DNA of 64,000 nucleotides, from contig NC_073696.1 of assembly GCF_029784165.1 (NCBI RefSeq), positions 195,470,498-195,534,497 of the forward strand. The letters are read 5' to 3'. The position numbers were made by a program, and so were the translations under genes. Each line of letters opens with the position of its first letter. Within the stretch, counting starts at the first letter, position 1. The notes beneath the pieces were generated by a model. That model made no database searches and had not been told where the DNA came from. It saw only the letters and a program-made list of their open reading frames with translations. This stretch comes from Wyeomyia smithii. Lineage: Eukaryota; Arthropoda; Insecta; Diptera; Culicidae. Positions 49,884 to 63,075 of the stretch are shown here, piece after piece.

Positions 49884-52655
49884 CTACAAAACAGACTTTA
49901 TGTGTGAAATACAAAGCCTTTTAAAATCCGCCGTTGCTGCTGCACGTTTTACCTGTCTTGGCATCGAATTGAAAAAAATTATTCCTTTGTACAACAGAGA
50001 ATTCTGTGATCTTCCAAAAAGAAAATTTGGTGTTCTAGCATCATCCGCGTTTCTAGTGTTGTACCTATAAAAATCACTTCCCCTATCAATTCGATTACAC
50101 AAATATCGAGGCAGCATATTATTAAAAATTTTATATAGAAACACCATTGTCAGAAAATATACTCTTTGCTTCACAGAAAGCCATTGCAATGCGTCCAGCA
50201 TAAAACTCGAGGAAGTGTATCTATTACATCTTAATATTAATCGCATAACTTTATTTTGTAAGCGCTGCAGTCTCAATATTTGTGTATTGTTTGCAAGAAA
50301 TAATATGGATGGGCAAAAATCTATATGTGGTGAAATGATTGACTTATAAAGACTAGTTTTACTACTAACAGTCAATTCATTTTTCAAACGGCACAGAATA
50401 CCGTATTTTTTGCCATTTTCTTGATGACATTGTCAATGTGAGCCTTAAAAGTTAATTTGTCATCAATAATCACTCCAAGATACTTTATTTCGTTTACGCG
50501 ATCAATCGTCTCACCATCAATTGCAATATTTACGTCTGGTCTGGGGTTGGCAGAAGAAATGATCAAGTACTTTGTTTGCTGATATTTAATTTAAGCTGTT
50601 TAAATTTCAACCAATTCGCCAGATAATGTAAATCTTGATTTAAAAGTGCCACAACGTCATTAGGATTCTTAGCCGCAATGAACAGAACAGTATCATCAGC
50701 AAATAAGTTGATATCGCAAAACCGTAAAACTCGCTTCATGTCATTAATATAAATAATGAACAAAATGGGCCCTAAAACACTTCCTTGCGGTACACCAAGT
50801 GTATTAGCAATGGAATCCGATTCAGAATCATCAAAACGAGTCTTCTGAGTTCTAGCACACAAATAGCTCTCAAACCATTTGTATGCTGTCCCTACGATAC
50901 CAAAGCGCTCTAATGTTTGTAACAATAAGGGCCTAGAAATTGTTTCAAAAGCGCGTTATAGATCCAAAAACACCGCAAAAATAGTTTCTTTAGCCTCGAT
51001 TTTTTCTTTCCATTTTGCTAACACCAGATTTAAAGAAGACTCACAAGAGTGACCCTCTCGATAACCTGATTGCTCTGGGATTAGCAAATCATTACTATTT
51101 AAATAATCCATCAGCTGGCCTTTCACAACTAGTTCTAAAATTTTCTCTAATGTGTGCAACATATTAATGGGGCGGAACTCTTCGGCTTTATCCGTCCCAT
51201 TAATCTTGGGGATAGGAACCACAAGTGATTCCTTCCAAACCTGAGGCACGTGCCCTGTTTGCAGTGATTCATTGATAAGTTCCAGCAGATCGTGTCCAAT
51301 GACATGGAAGCAATCTTGTATTACTTTTGCGTTGACAGTTGACAGCCGATCTCTCAAGAGAAAAACAAATATCTTTCAACTGTGCAAAAGTAATAGGATG
51401 AAAACCAGAAAAATTACAGTTATTATGGACCGGCTGTATTATTTCGAGAGGTTCGTTGACCAATTCAATACTCTGATTGATCGATTGAACACTATCAACG
51501 AAATAACTGTTGAATTTACTTGCAATCACTCGCGCCGAATGTTCTTATAAGCCATTAAAAGTTATGGTTTGCGGGCGACTATCTTTACTTTTTATTAATG
51601 ATTTTAAAATTTTCCATAACTCTTTGCTATTATTTTGATGTTGATCAATCTTCCGTTGTATATATTCACATCGTGCCTTTTTCAAGGTGCGTGAGTATAT
51701 ATTCCGCGCAGCGGTGTACCTATTCCAATCATTGCTATCATTACTTCTGCAAAATTTTTTGTACTTTTTATCTCTTTTACGTTTTAAACGCAAAAGTTCT
51801 AAAGAGTACCAGCTGTTCGAATTATGCAATTCAACACACTTTTCGGAAACTAGGCTATTGGTACACTCTTTTAGCGTGTTAGTTAGAACAGCTGCTTTAT
51901 TGTCGAAATTCCCTGTTATTGGCTGAAAATTCAGGCTTCTCGAAACAAGCTGAGACATTGCTTGCTTCGAGTATCTATTCCAACACTTAATTTTTACTAT
52001 ATTATCACGGTTTTGATCATTCTCAAGTACAACACAAATTGTCTCATGATCTGTGATTTTATAATCGGCCTCAGTGAAAGAATGAACATTATCAAAATTT
52101 GAAAACACGTGATCAATTAATGTACGAGAGTGTCTGGAAATTCTTGTAACTTGAAAAACCGTTTGTTGTAAATTGAAAAAATCTGCTAATTGCCTCAATT
52201 GGTTCGAATTTGGTATATTAAGCCAATCGATATTAAAATCGCCAGCAATAACATTTAATTTACTCAAGTCAATAAAATTATCCCACCACTTTTCTAAAGT
52301 TTCTAAAAAACGCTGGTTACTTGTACTGGGGGAGTGGTACACAATTCCAAAATTTCCTACTGTCATGCCTCTTTCAACTGATATTCCTAGGAACCAATTA
52401 TTTTCAAAAGATTCGTTTAATCGAATATTTAATTTGATTGATTCCTTGGCGTAAATAGCAACCCCACCAGTATGTCTGGAATGTGAAAGGCAAAAAGCAA
52501 CTTTGTAACCCGGAATGCTATACTGATCAAATGCATCAGCTTCCACTATATGAGTTTCCGCTAGCAATACTAACATTGGACGTGTTGTTTCCACAAGATG
52601 CCGTAAAGCAACATAATTTGGTAGATAAACCAGCAATATTCAAATAAATCATTTC
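49884..52655 (-). pseudogene. L2/CR1-like ORF2: endonuclease and reverse transcriptase (broken)
   Basis: The N-terminal LNIAGLSTK strand is visible near 52640 in a different frame. The endonuclease frame (52636-51545) reads LVLLAETHIVEADAFDQYSI, GGVAIYAKESI, VIAGDFNIDW and ITDHETICVVLE, where the final motif is T-D-H. It is followed by the connector LWKILKSLIKSKDSRPQTI. Reverse transcriptase motifs come in three broken frames: VVPIPKINGTDKAEEFRPIN and YREGHSCESSLNLVL (51357-50956), then LGVPQGSVLGPILFIIYIND and the catalytic FADDTVLFIA (50925-50563). The C-terminal frame includes IKYLGVIIDDKLTFKAHID (50566-50384) and LYKSIISPHIDFC (50387-49884). At least four frame breaks make it inactive. 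Confidence 0.82.
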
Positions 52656-52688
52656 TAATTTCCTTTCACATTGCGTTTTCTTCAGCTG

Positions 52689-53770
52689 CTATTTACTTAA
52701 CAACATGTTGCTCTTTCTTTTCTCAAACAGTCTCCGAAATACTGGACACTGTGTACTATATGCTGGATGTTTAGCGTCCAAATTTAAATTGAAGTCTTTA
52801 TTAGATTTTAAATAATTTACGCAGTTAAAATCAATTGATGAGCATTCCGATGTCTTGTGCTGTGCACTACACTTAGAGCATGTTTCGGAAATAACACTCT
52901 CTGTGCTTTTATGACCAAATTCTCCACATTTGAAGCAACGTAGAACATTAATGGCCTCTTGAACAGAACACCTATCCCACCCAATGCTTACTTTACCAGC
53001 AGACATCAGGCGGTCGAATGTGTCCCTATCAACTTCAACAATTGTATTATATTTATCGATTTGAAGCGTAAATTTTCAAATTGCGCAATAACTTTGACTT
53101 CATTGATTCCGATGCCATCATTTTGACTTTTCAATAAGTCAATGAAGACTTCGGGGGAATATTGATCACTCATTCCCACAATTTTCAATTTTGGCTTAGC
53201 GTTTGTAGGAATAGCAGCATTGTACCTTTCACCTAAATTGCTTTCAATGTTTTTTTTCACGTCTTCAATATTATCCCCTATTGCACACTCAGCAATTATC
53301 GAGCCAGCTTTCCCGTTCCTAAAGTTTCTAATTTTGTGTACTTTCGGATCCAAATTTTCTTTCAAAAAAATTCTAGTGTCTTCACTAGATTGAGAAGACT
53401 CGACTGGTTTAATCACAATGACCGGCCGAGTCTTACGGCTTTCAGCGCGCTTTAATTTATTTACCGTATTCCCAATCGATCCCGCTAAAACATTCGCGTA
53501 TGTCGGAGATTTTTGAGAAAAAACCTCGTTATCTTGCATAATCGCGTCTTCAATCGGTTCATCATATTTATTCGAAATAATTTTTTTCTAATTGGGAATA
53601 GAGTCCAGTTTAGAGTGAACCGTTCTCTCAGTTCTAGATCTCTTTCTATTCATTGGCACACTTTTCTCTCGATTAACATTTTCGATTACTTCTATTTTGA
53701 AATCTTCAAGCTTTTTGGCAACATTGCCTTCAATGCATGCCATGCTCTCACGAAGAGAATTACTGATCGA
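52689..53770 (-). pseudogene. L2/CR1-like ORF1 (Gag-like, frameshifted)
   Basis: Three consecutive frames form one protein. A helical N-terminal region (NVAKKLEDFKIEVIENVN) lies near 53740-53680, a middle region SPTYANVLAGSIGNTVNKL starts at 53510, and a zinc-knuckle part ends at 52689 (CFKCGEFGHKSTES, CSKCSAQHKTSEC). Breaks occur near 53585 and 53040. The first knuckle lacks its fourth Cys. Role by family: RNA binding in the retrotransposon ribonucleoprotein. Confidence 0.65.
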
Positions 53771-53830
53771 TTTCAAAATACAACGGTGGCGAACTAGACC
53801 GACGAAAATAAGCGAGAATGAAAAAAAAAA

Positions 53831-54394
53831 CAAAAATAATTTCGATATTAATTAAGATATATCATTTATATCACTGACATGATTATTGACTGATAATTGA
53901 CACGGGTGACACTCGATATTAGTTTGAAGAAAGTGAGAGTGAAACTGCTGTTGTATCACCTTCATTTTTCTGTGTCGAAATTTCGCAACACTGCTACATA
54001 CCCACAAAGTTTCATCAAGTTTTTAAAGAGTAATGCCAACTTTCTTTTCAAAGTTGCGTGGCATTGAGTATTCGTAATATGAAAGTCAACGAAAAGGACT
54101 CTCTTTCCAATGCACTGTAAGATTCATTAAATCAAAAAGCGAGTGGTCAGAAGTTCGAATCTTGCTAGAAGCAGACCGTTATGTCAGAGGGATTGTTTAT
54201 GTATGGGTTTATTCTCAGGCTTCTTAATATCTCCCTACTTAACCTTTTCTTCACTCCTAATTCCAGAAAAACTACCACACAGTTGAATGGATACCTTTTA
54301 AGGAAGTTACAATTACCGATGCTTGGCAAGGTAACTAGCGAGACTCGGTAAATAAGAGCAGGAGAGGCTATATACCAGATAATACTAAGGATCT
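53831..54394. other. Intergenic, no gene recognised
   Basis: AT-rich. A tRNA-T-arm-like AAGTTCGAATCTT occurs near 54150 without a surrounding cloverleaf. Nothing else is seen. Confidence 0.4.
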
Positions 54395-55251
54395 GAGCGG
54401 ATGTACAAATGCCGAACGACTGGTTGGAAGACCTCATATGCCCTATCTATGAGAAGGGTCATCGACTGGATTGTTGCAACTATCGAGGCATTACGTTGCT
54501 CAAATCCGCATATAAAGTGCTCTCCCGTATCCTGTTCTACAGATTGAGACCGTTAACGTTGTTGGTGAATACCAGGCTGGTTTTCGACAGCGGCGTTCAA
54601 CGACGAATCAAATCTTCACCCTGCAACAGATTCTAGATAAGTTTCAACTTACCGACTCACCATCTGTTTGTCAAGGCGTTAGTTGTTGGGGCTGAGATGG
54701 AGATAGATGGGAAACGATTTGAAGTGGTTGACGAAATCGTTTTTCTGGGTACGCTTGTGACATGTGACAACGATATGAGCCGTGAAGTGAAACGACGAAT
54801 TGCAGCTGCAAACAGGGCCTTCTACGGACTACGTAACCGGACGGACATGAATCATGGACGCTGAAAGAAGCTGATCGACGAGTGTTCCGAGTTTTTGAGC
54901 GCAAAGTTATGCGATCGATACTTGGCGGTAAATTGGAAGATGGAGTGTGGCGCAGACGCATGAATCACGAGTTGTACCAGGTATACAAACATGCTAATAT
55001 AGTAAAGGTAATACAGCGGGGCAAGCTTCAGTGGGCTGGACATGTAGCCAGAATGCTTGACGAGAGAGCCGTCAAAACTATCTTCAGTAGAGAACCAGGA
55101 GGAGGCCGTCGACTCCATGGTAGGCCTCGCACGCGGTGGAAGAAGATGCACGATCTGCTGGTGTACGAGGAGACTGGAGAACGGCTGCCAAAGACAAAAG
55201 AAGCTGGACATTTATGATTCGTGCGGCCCTAGAACGGTCTGTTAGCCAACA
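54395..55251 (+). pseudogene. RTE-like non-LTR retrotransposon, 3' copy with RT core deleted
   Basis: The first part reads DWLEDLICPIYEKGHRLDC and CNYRGITLLKSAYKVLSRIL, the finger/palm entry of RTE-type reverse transcriptase. TNQIFTLQQILDKF-like sequence follows near 54605-54640. At about 54675 it jumps to the region after the catalytic box (AEMEIDGKRFEVVDEIVFLG, TCDNDMSREVKRRIAAANRA), so the Y-x-D-D segment is deleted. The C-terminal part is open: RVFERKVMRSILGGKLEDGV, KLQWAGHVARMLDERAVKTI and GRPRTRWKKMHDLLVYEE. The element ends at the start of the (TAAG)n array. RTE elements normally end in short tandem repeats, which fits. The subfamily is not determined. Confidence 0.75.
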
Positions 55252-55990
<739 letters not shown>

Positions 55991-56459
55991 ATCCTTCCTA
56001 TGAACGCAAAAACCGGACGGGAGGAATTCTTTCGTTACGTTCTTGATAGAGAAAGCCTTTACTCTAGCATCAATGACAATGGTTTGAGGCTAGTAAACTT
56101 TGTCGAAGCTAGAAAAATGACCATTTGCACGTTTAAACATTTGAAAGCACACCTAGAGGCATCCTAATGAAAAAACCTATTCATAGATCGACCGCATGCT
56201 GATCGACCGACGGCTCTTTTGATCTTATACGGCAACAACATAGGAGAGACATAGAAGAGTTGTTGTGGGGAAAATGAGGGAAATTGGGGAGGATACCCAA
56301 GCCGTGGAACCGCCAAACTAGTACGAGGCGAAGAAAACTTGCAAATGGCTACCAAGCCAAAGAGGGGGAGGGCGCGGATGTGTTAACTAGATTATCCTGA
56401 GGGTATGGTCTGAAGAAAAACTACCTACGGACTGGTTTGAAGGATTTATTTGTCTTTTT
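55991..56459. other. Intergenic, no gene recognised
   Basis: Mixed composition with short frames only. It is possibly more of the decayed element that begins at about 56460. Confidence 0.4.
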
Positions 56460-58260
56460 TATTAGAAGACATATAGACTTGATTGTAGCATCCTCAATTC
56501 CGCATATAGTTTTCTCTCCCGCATCCTGTTTCACAGATTAAGGCTTTTGCATGAAGCCTTTGTTGGTAAATACCAGTGAGATATAAGAGCGGGACGATCA
56601 ACATCGGACCAGATGATCACCTGGAGACAGATCCTCGATAAGCTTCGAGAATACAACTTGCAAATACATCATCTGTCTATTTGTCAAATAAATGTTGTCT
56701 TCAAGGTGGCGTACGATTCAGAAAAACGCAACGAGCTGGGGTAGATTATGTTGAACATGGTTTCCCAACAAAACCGGTTAAGCTGAGTCGTGCGATTTTT
56801 GACGGTTCCACATCATGCGTCTGAATAGCGGGTGAGCTTTTGGACGATGGTCTGATGTAAGGGGACGGGCTCTCGAACTTGCTGTTCGACCTTGCATTGA
56901 AGGTGTTATACGGAATGCAGGTGTAGAGAGGAGCGGCACCATCATCAAGAATTCTCACATCCATCTAGGCTTCAGTGGTAATCGTAAATCCTTTTAAAAG
57001 CTTCTCTTTGAACTCATCATAATTGAATTGGACTTATCATAAACATTGGCTAAACGAAGTACAGGGTGGCATCAAAAAGCGTGATAGTCTTACTAGAGTT
57101 GCTTTCGAAGTGGTTGAAGAACTTGTTTATCATGGTATACTCGTAACATGTGACATTTTGGTGAAGAGACGTAGACGCGGCAGTGAAAAGGACTTAATAC
57201 GGATTGCGTAGCCAGTTCAACTCGTAGCTTACAGATCTGTACGAAATTTGCGTTCTCCAGAACGTTGATCATCCCGACGACGCGCACCTGTACGAAGTAT
57301 TCGTACACGCTGATATTGTCAAGCTGATGAAACACGGCAGGTTACTAGGTAGCGACTAGCAAAAATAGCACTGATAAACACAAGGTTTCACTATAGCTTA
57401 AACTGGAAAAAATGAAAGATCATAGAAAACTATTTAACCATTTCTGTGAATTTTGGCGCCTTTATCAAGGGTAACTTTTCTAATAACTTGAATGAGTTTT
57501 CACGTAAGCCAACGAAGAAGCGACGAACCCGTCGAGCACTTACTTTAAGGCACTTTCACGCACTCCGGCATATACTAGGGCAGCGGTTCCTAGATCGTTT
57601 GCTCGGCGGAGCACTCTTTGCGTTCAATACTTGGCAACAAACTGTAGACCAAGATGCTTGAACCACGAGGTGTATCAAGCATACCAATACGCGGATATCA
57701 TCAAGCTGATAAAATACGGCAAGCTCCAGTGAGCATAGGTAACATTCACCAAAGAGCTCGACAGAGGTTGGCGGCTCCGTGGTGGACTCCGTACTCGTTG
57801 AATATGTGGTGTGGATGAGGACGCCCAATCAACGGGTCTTGGGGACGATTGGAGAAGACTAACACAAGAACGAGCAATGTATTTTGAATTTGACAGTGGG
57901 TCGTTAACGACCTGTTATCATAAAAATAAAGTAAAATTTTTTTCCATCAGAAACGCCTCGGAGCACGATTTGGGAGCCCCTGCACTGCGGGCGCTAAGCT
58001 TCAAAGGGATTGTTGAAAATCTATAATCATTATAGGGCAACTATTTTAAGCTTTAGGGTAACATTTTTTTTTCGGTGTTGTAGACTAATGTAATATTCAG
58101 TAGAGAGCCGGATAAAGGACGATGACTCCGAGGTAGACCCCGCACGCGATGGATGAGTGCTGCCGACGAAGATGCCAGTGCTGTGGGTCTAAAGGGCGAT
58201 CCGCAGAAACCCGAAACCGGATTCGGCATAGGATCTCTACGATCTGCTGCTATAAGCGTA
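56460..58260 (+). pseudogene. Older, heavily decayed RTE-like relics
   Basis: Sequence related to the copy at 54395 reappears in pieces. CCGCATATAGTTTTCTCTCC and CGCATCCTGTTTCACAGATT lie near 56500-56540, TTCGAAGTGGTTGAAGAACT and GTAACATGTGACATTTTGGT near 57100-57160, and AAGATGCTTGAACCACGAGG near 57650. A GAGAGCCGGATAAAGGACGA block lies near 58100. Frames are closed by many stops, so this is an ancient copy or several copies. Separate boundaries could not be set. Confidence 0.55.
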
Positions 58261-58676
58261 AGTAAATGTTATTAATTGTCTACCACCACTGCAAGTTTAA
58301 AACAAACGTTGTTTAATAGAGCTTTTGGATTGTTTCTGTCGTTCCAAATCATGTGTTTTCGGTTAAAATATTGAAACAGCAAGAACTCTTCCAGAGATTT
58401 ACTATTTTTTTTAAATAGTTTCCAAAATTCTTTGTGTTCAATGTTCCAAAAAAAAGCCCGCAGAAAAATTTTATACAAAACCCGTTCGTACAAGTTCGAT
58501 TGATTTCAATTTTCACTTCCAATGATCGCAGCACTCTTTCAGATACACTAGATTTTCGTCCTAGTAACGTGCTGTTATACTCAGATGAAATACATCGTGC
58601 GCATCGTTCACGGTTACGAAATAAAATTTAACGACAAATCCAACCAAATGATCTTCACTTCAAAGCGAAAAATAAA
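58261..58676. other. Intergenic, no gene seen
   Basis: AT-rich, with no motif recognised, up to the left end of X1. Confidence 0.4.
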
Positions 58677-60002
58677 TAGTAGGAGGGTGGTATTCAAGAC
58701 ACGACCGCATGACGTTGACTACCGTATTCTTATATTCCATTAAAATAAATAGTAGAGGGAATTGCAACGCTTCCATTACAAAACTTCGAGGCACCAAAAG
58801 GCACCAGTTGCCGATTATTCTTGTTTACTGGTTAGTCCGTCCAGAATTCCAGACATTTCAGTATTTTGCAGTAGCCATGTACTACTAACAGCCACCAGCA
58901 TTACGGGTGAAATCGGCCCGAGATGACCGGTACTATTTGTCTTTCCTCCTTTCAGTTGCAACAGTAACACCTAGCGTCCGTATTGAACCGGTACGGTTTA
59001 GTAATTAAACTGATGGGGTTTGATTGATTGATTTCTTTTGAAGGGACTTTGACCCCAAACGGTCATTCGTCCCTCTGCTTTGCTTGAGGAGAAACAGTCT
59101 CTTTTATAGCCCAAAGACATACGCTGGATGATGGTGGCTTCTCCACACGCCACACGCAGTGATGCCACATTTTCATCTGTATTTTGGAGCTCAAAAAATC
59201 TTATCACCTTGGTCAAATTTGAAAAAATCTGTAAATCTGTAAAACAAAATCTGCATATGTACTGGACATATGCTTCTCGAAAAAAAAAAACGCAATATAG
59301 CTTGTTTAACATTTTTTCCGAGATTCATTCATGCACACGTATAGGCGTAGCATATGAATATAATAAAACCTCCGACACGCTCCACCGCATTTGAGTTAAT
59401 TTATGTTTTGACGTGGGACTACGTCTTTGTTTTCTATACTGAGATGCATTCTGTAAAATTGGAAATGTAACTGGCAAAAGTTGCGTCAGATTTGAAACGA
59501 TAATAACAGCATAACCATATGATGGATGACGATAATCAATATGTTGTTGGATAGATAAAATGTTGAACAATTTACTAATCCGCTAGTTATCATCATTATT
59601 TCATTGCTATGCGATAAAAATTAATAAAAAGTTTCAGGGACAAATTTCCGTGAACAACGAACCAATCACATGCAAGCATTCCTAGCACAGACGACGTGAA
59701 TGGACACCAACCATTCTCTGTGATATTCTCTGTATCAATATCAAAAAAAAAAAAAAAGTTGACAAGTCTCCCCGCCCCAATAGGTCAATTTATGTTTGCT
59801 TCTATGAACTTAGACTAATTTGATGTTTTGAAAGTAAGGGTTTTTCGAAAAGTTTGAAACAAACCTTCTTGTTGAACAATTTCTAAACCTGCTGACACAG
59901 CGTAATAAAAACTGATGTCTTGAGAGGAAACATGCTGGTAAGAGCATCAATACCGTACAGTAAAGAGCAGAGCAGAGCGCCGCAGGTTTCTCATCATCTA
60001 GT

Positions 60003-60120
60003 GTTGCTGCGGTACACTTCTTTTCGTACATATCAGCGGTACGCTTCTATTCGTACAGCCGCGGTACTATTCGTATCGCAACGGTACTATTCGCATTGCA
60101 GCGGTACACTTATGTTTGTA
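60003..60120. repeat. Short minisatellite, GCGGTAC..TTCGTA units
   Basis: Four to five imperfect units of about 22-28 bases (GCGGTACACTTCTTTTCGTA, GCGGTACGCTTCTATTCGTA, GCGGTACTATTCGTA and similar), inside the hAT-like element just left of X2. Confidence 0.7.
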
Positions 60121-60152
60121 CATTCCTTTTAGTATGCAATCAAGAAAAAAAA

Positions 60153-62336
60153 GTAGGAGGGTGGTATTCAAGACACGACCGCATGACGTTGGACTACGGT
60201 ATTCTTATATTCCATTAAAACAAATAATAGAGAGAATTGCAACTCTAGTATTTGCTGCAATTTTATCTAACAGTGCATTTCTGGTTGCTGAGACGTTAAA
60301 ACGTTATACATAATAATATATACTAAAAGAATGGATATCTTTTATTTAATCGCTGTCATTTCATACATATTCGAATCAACCCTTTGTTTGCTGCACTACC
60401 AAGACAATCATTTAATTGAGCGAATTGGTAAAATTTTCCTATCTAAGCAAAAAGCAAACTTTACGAAACTATCTGAAATTGCAGCCCAGAACGATTCAAC
60501 CGAAAATTTTAAATTTGAAAATTGTTTGACATATAATCGATAAAACTCATGCTAGGTTAGTTCCAGCCCAGCATATAACTTCATGTATTTGAAAAAAAAA
60601 AACGTTTGGTTCAATAACTTAATATAGCAAGAGCTCCATCACACGTTTTTCGGTAGTTGTTATCAAGGTTTGGGCGAGTGACAGGAAAATATCTTAACTT
60701 CTTCAGTTGTGATTTAGAGCATTTCTAATTGTTTTGTTATTTTTCACGATAGCGACAAGTTTGCTTCTTTCTCTGTGTGCGAGAAACAAAATCAAAACCG
60801 CGCACCGAGAAACAAAAACGAAAATTTAATGAATGCTCATTGAGAAAACTTGCAACTCTTTTTACCAATAACTTATGATACTCAAAAGAACCCGTTTTGA
60901 TCTAAATCAAATTTCTAGTAAATAAGTGTTGATCATTCATAGGTAGTAATTTTTCCTCGATGAATAAAGACTGGCTGAAGAAGTTAAAATCGCTGCTGTA
61001 AAATCAAATTCACAACTGTGTTCGTTAAGACGTTTTAATATTTTCAATGACAATAATAATCTTCGATAAACACCCGCTATAGTTATTAACACACATGCTA
61101 TAACTATCTAAACACGCGTTAAAACTATTCATACACACGCTGTAGCTATAGCTATCCATACACACGCTATTCCTTTCCATACATCCGATACAACTATCTA
61201 TACACACGCATAAGCTATCCAACCATGTGCTATTACTATCCATACATACGCTATAACTAATCATTACACACGCAGCAGCTATCCAAACACAAGCTATAAC
61301 TATCCGTACACACGCTGAAGATATACACGCAATAGCCATAATATGCTACACATGCTAGTGTCTTACACACGCTATAGCTAGCCATATACACGCAACAGCA
61401 CCATCCCTATCATCGCAAATGTCATAGCAATACAGATGCACATACGCTATATGTGCACACTGCACACACACCCAACGTTTTCACCCAACGATATCTGAAT
61501 TGGATTACCGCTGGTGGGGTCCAACTCAGATCGAAGGAGCACCGAACTGAATGAAGAAATGCAGCTTCCCACTACCTCCGCCGCTGCTGCCTGATACCAC
61601 CGCTCTGGTTCTGCTGCAGCTCAGTTTGGCCGCTGGAATCAGCCACCGCTGCTGATTATACAAGACCGGCCTGGTGGCCTTTCACTTGTTAACTGATGAC
61701 TGCTATGAGACGACACAGGCTATTATATAGCCCAAAGCAAAAATCCATCCGCGAGCAAACAAGAAGCGAGCTTGTGATTGGTTGAATGTGCACGACTTTT
61801 AACACAACTTTTAACTAGTTTAGTATCGAAAACATATTTAAATTATTATATGACAATCTTGCGCAATATTTCCCCTATCAATCAAGCCATTGGTGTTTAG
61901 AATCTGTTTAGTGGTAATGATAAAAGAAGCATTTTAAAACGGTGTTGAAACACCTGTTGCAGCTACCGAAAGCGAGCTCGTTATTGGTTGAAAGCTGTGA
62001 GACTATTTACAAAGTCAGATCGGTTGTATCCGTTAGTGTCGACTGTGCTTGTGAAGAGAGGTGGTGATTGGTTGCTCGGTATGATTTAGACAATCGATGT
62101 GATTTAACAATTTTTCAATAGTGTATCTCGAACAATAGGTTATTTTTGTTACATAAATTCAACCGTAAAAGAATTTCTGATCGGTTGATGCCAAAACCTC
62201 GAAATTCTGAAAAGAAATGACTGATATATAAGCGCTCAAAACCTGACCACTTTTCCCTGGTTTTCCCCGGTTGAATTACTAGATTTTCAAATTCAGGTGC
62301 CTAACTTCGATATAGACGTTAGTCCAACGTCAAAAA
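60153..62336 (+). mobile_element. X repeat, copy X2 (inner element)
   Basis: It starts with AGTAGGAGGGTGGTATTCAA and ends near CAACGTCAAAAATGC. Its ends carry GACGTTGGACTA (60185 and the inverse in GACGTTAGTCCAACGTC at 62315), differing from X0 and X1 but matching each other. The interior has a long ACACACGC array, CACCCAACGATATCTGAATT, CCGCTGGTGGGGTCCAACTC and a TATTATATAGCCC stretch. Outer boundaries are approximate because no clear target duplication was found. Confidence 0.7.
61040..61470. repeat. Degenerate 21-base minisatellite, ACACACGCTATAGCTATCCA type
   Basis: About 20 imperfect units, many spaced by 21 bases. The minus strand therefore stays open for 104 residues with a 7-residue rhythm (VCMDSYS). 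It is part of X2; a shorter version lies in X1. Confidence 0.85.
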
Positions 62337-62909
62337 TGCAATGCTGCTAATGATGGTGATCATAAGTTTATCTCATGTATATGATTACCATAAATAACTC
62401 AACAAGTATTGCACATTTTTGCTACGGTTCTGAGTAACGTTATTTTTATTTCATTTTATCTTCGACACTCACTGAATAATCGTGACCGGCATAATATCGA
62501 AAGAGTAAATTCCGAGTGGAACTGTCGATTGCCAAGTGTCAACGATATCCTTTCGAGGGTTTGGTAAAGGTATTTCCGAGAAAAAATGGAAGGCTGAGAA
62601 TGAAAATACGTAAGTCTCTGTACAAATGAAATGAACATGTCTGCGGATTTTGAAGCCTTTGTAACAAAACATCTCTCTAATTACAGTGTTCAGTCCCACG
62701 TCACTGTTTCATACAACCCTAGGGTTGTATACCTTGTAGTATTTCAACTATATAAAGAAGTTTAATTTACGACCCCATGAAAACCAAAAAAATCTGTATA
62801 AATCTGTATTATTTCCAGAAAATCTATAATCTGTACATGCAGATATCCGTATGAAAATACGCAAAAAATCTGTATAAATGCAGATAAAGCTGTCTATGTG
62901 GCATCACTG

Positions 62910-63075
62910 GCTACACGCGCTATAAACATGCACACACGCGCTACAGACATGCATACACGCCATAAACATACACACACGCTATATAGCAAGCCACACACCT
63001 TATATGTTAGGGACACACGCTACAGATATTCACATACGTTATGTGCACACACCCTATATATACATACGCTGGATG
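62910..63075. repeat. ACACACGC-type minisatellite of X1
   Basis: Imperfect ACACACGCTATA units with variable 18-22-base spacing (TACACGCGCTATAAACATGC, TACACGCCATAAACATACAC). The hAT-like element inserted at its left edge. Confidence 0.75.

Larger units (their letters stand above)
49840..53830 (-). mobile_element. L2/CR1-like non-LTR retrotransposon (many lesions)
   Basis: The minus-strand order is ORF1 with zinc-knuckle region (53770-52689), endonuclease (about 52650-51545), reverse transcriptase (51529-50384) and C-terminal domain (50387-49884). There is no polyA; the 3' end is AT-rich with short AATAAA-type repeats near 49810-49840, as in L2/CR1-type elements. The 5' boundary is near 53830 and may be truncated. 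The clade assignment rests on endonuclease and reverse transcriptase style and is tentative. Confidence 0.75.
59157..62909. mobile_element. hAT-like element inside X1 (itself split by X2)
   Basis: The perfect 14-base ends CAGTGATGCCACAT (59157-59170 and inverse at 62896-62909) are flanked by 8-base GCCACACG (59149-59156) and GCTACACG (62910-62917), one mismatch, as expected for hAT. Both subterminal regions repeat AATCTGTA motifs. Without X2 it would be about 1.57 kb. No transposase domain was recognised. Confidence 0.8.

Noticed and set aside
61040..63075. CRISPR-like array because of regularly spaced repeats
   Set aside because: Units are contiguous degenerate minisatellite repeats without unique spacers, in a eukaryotic transposon.
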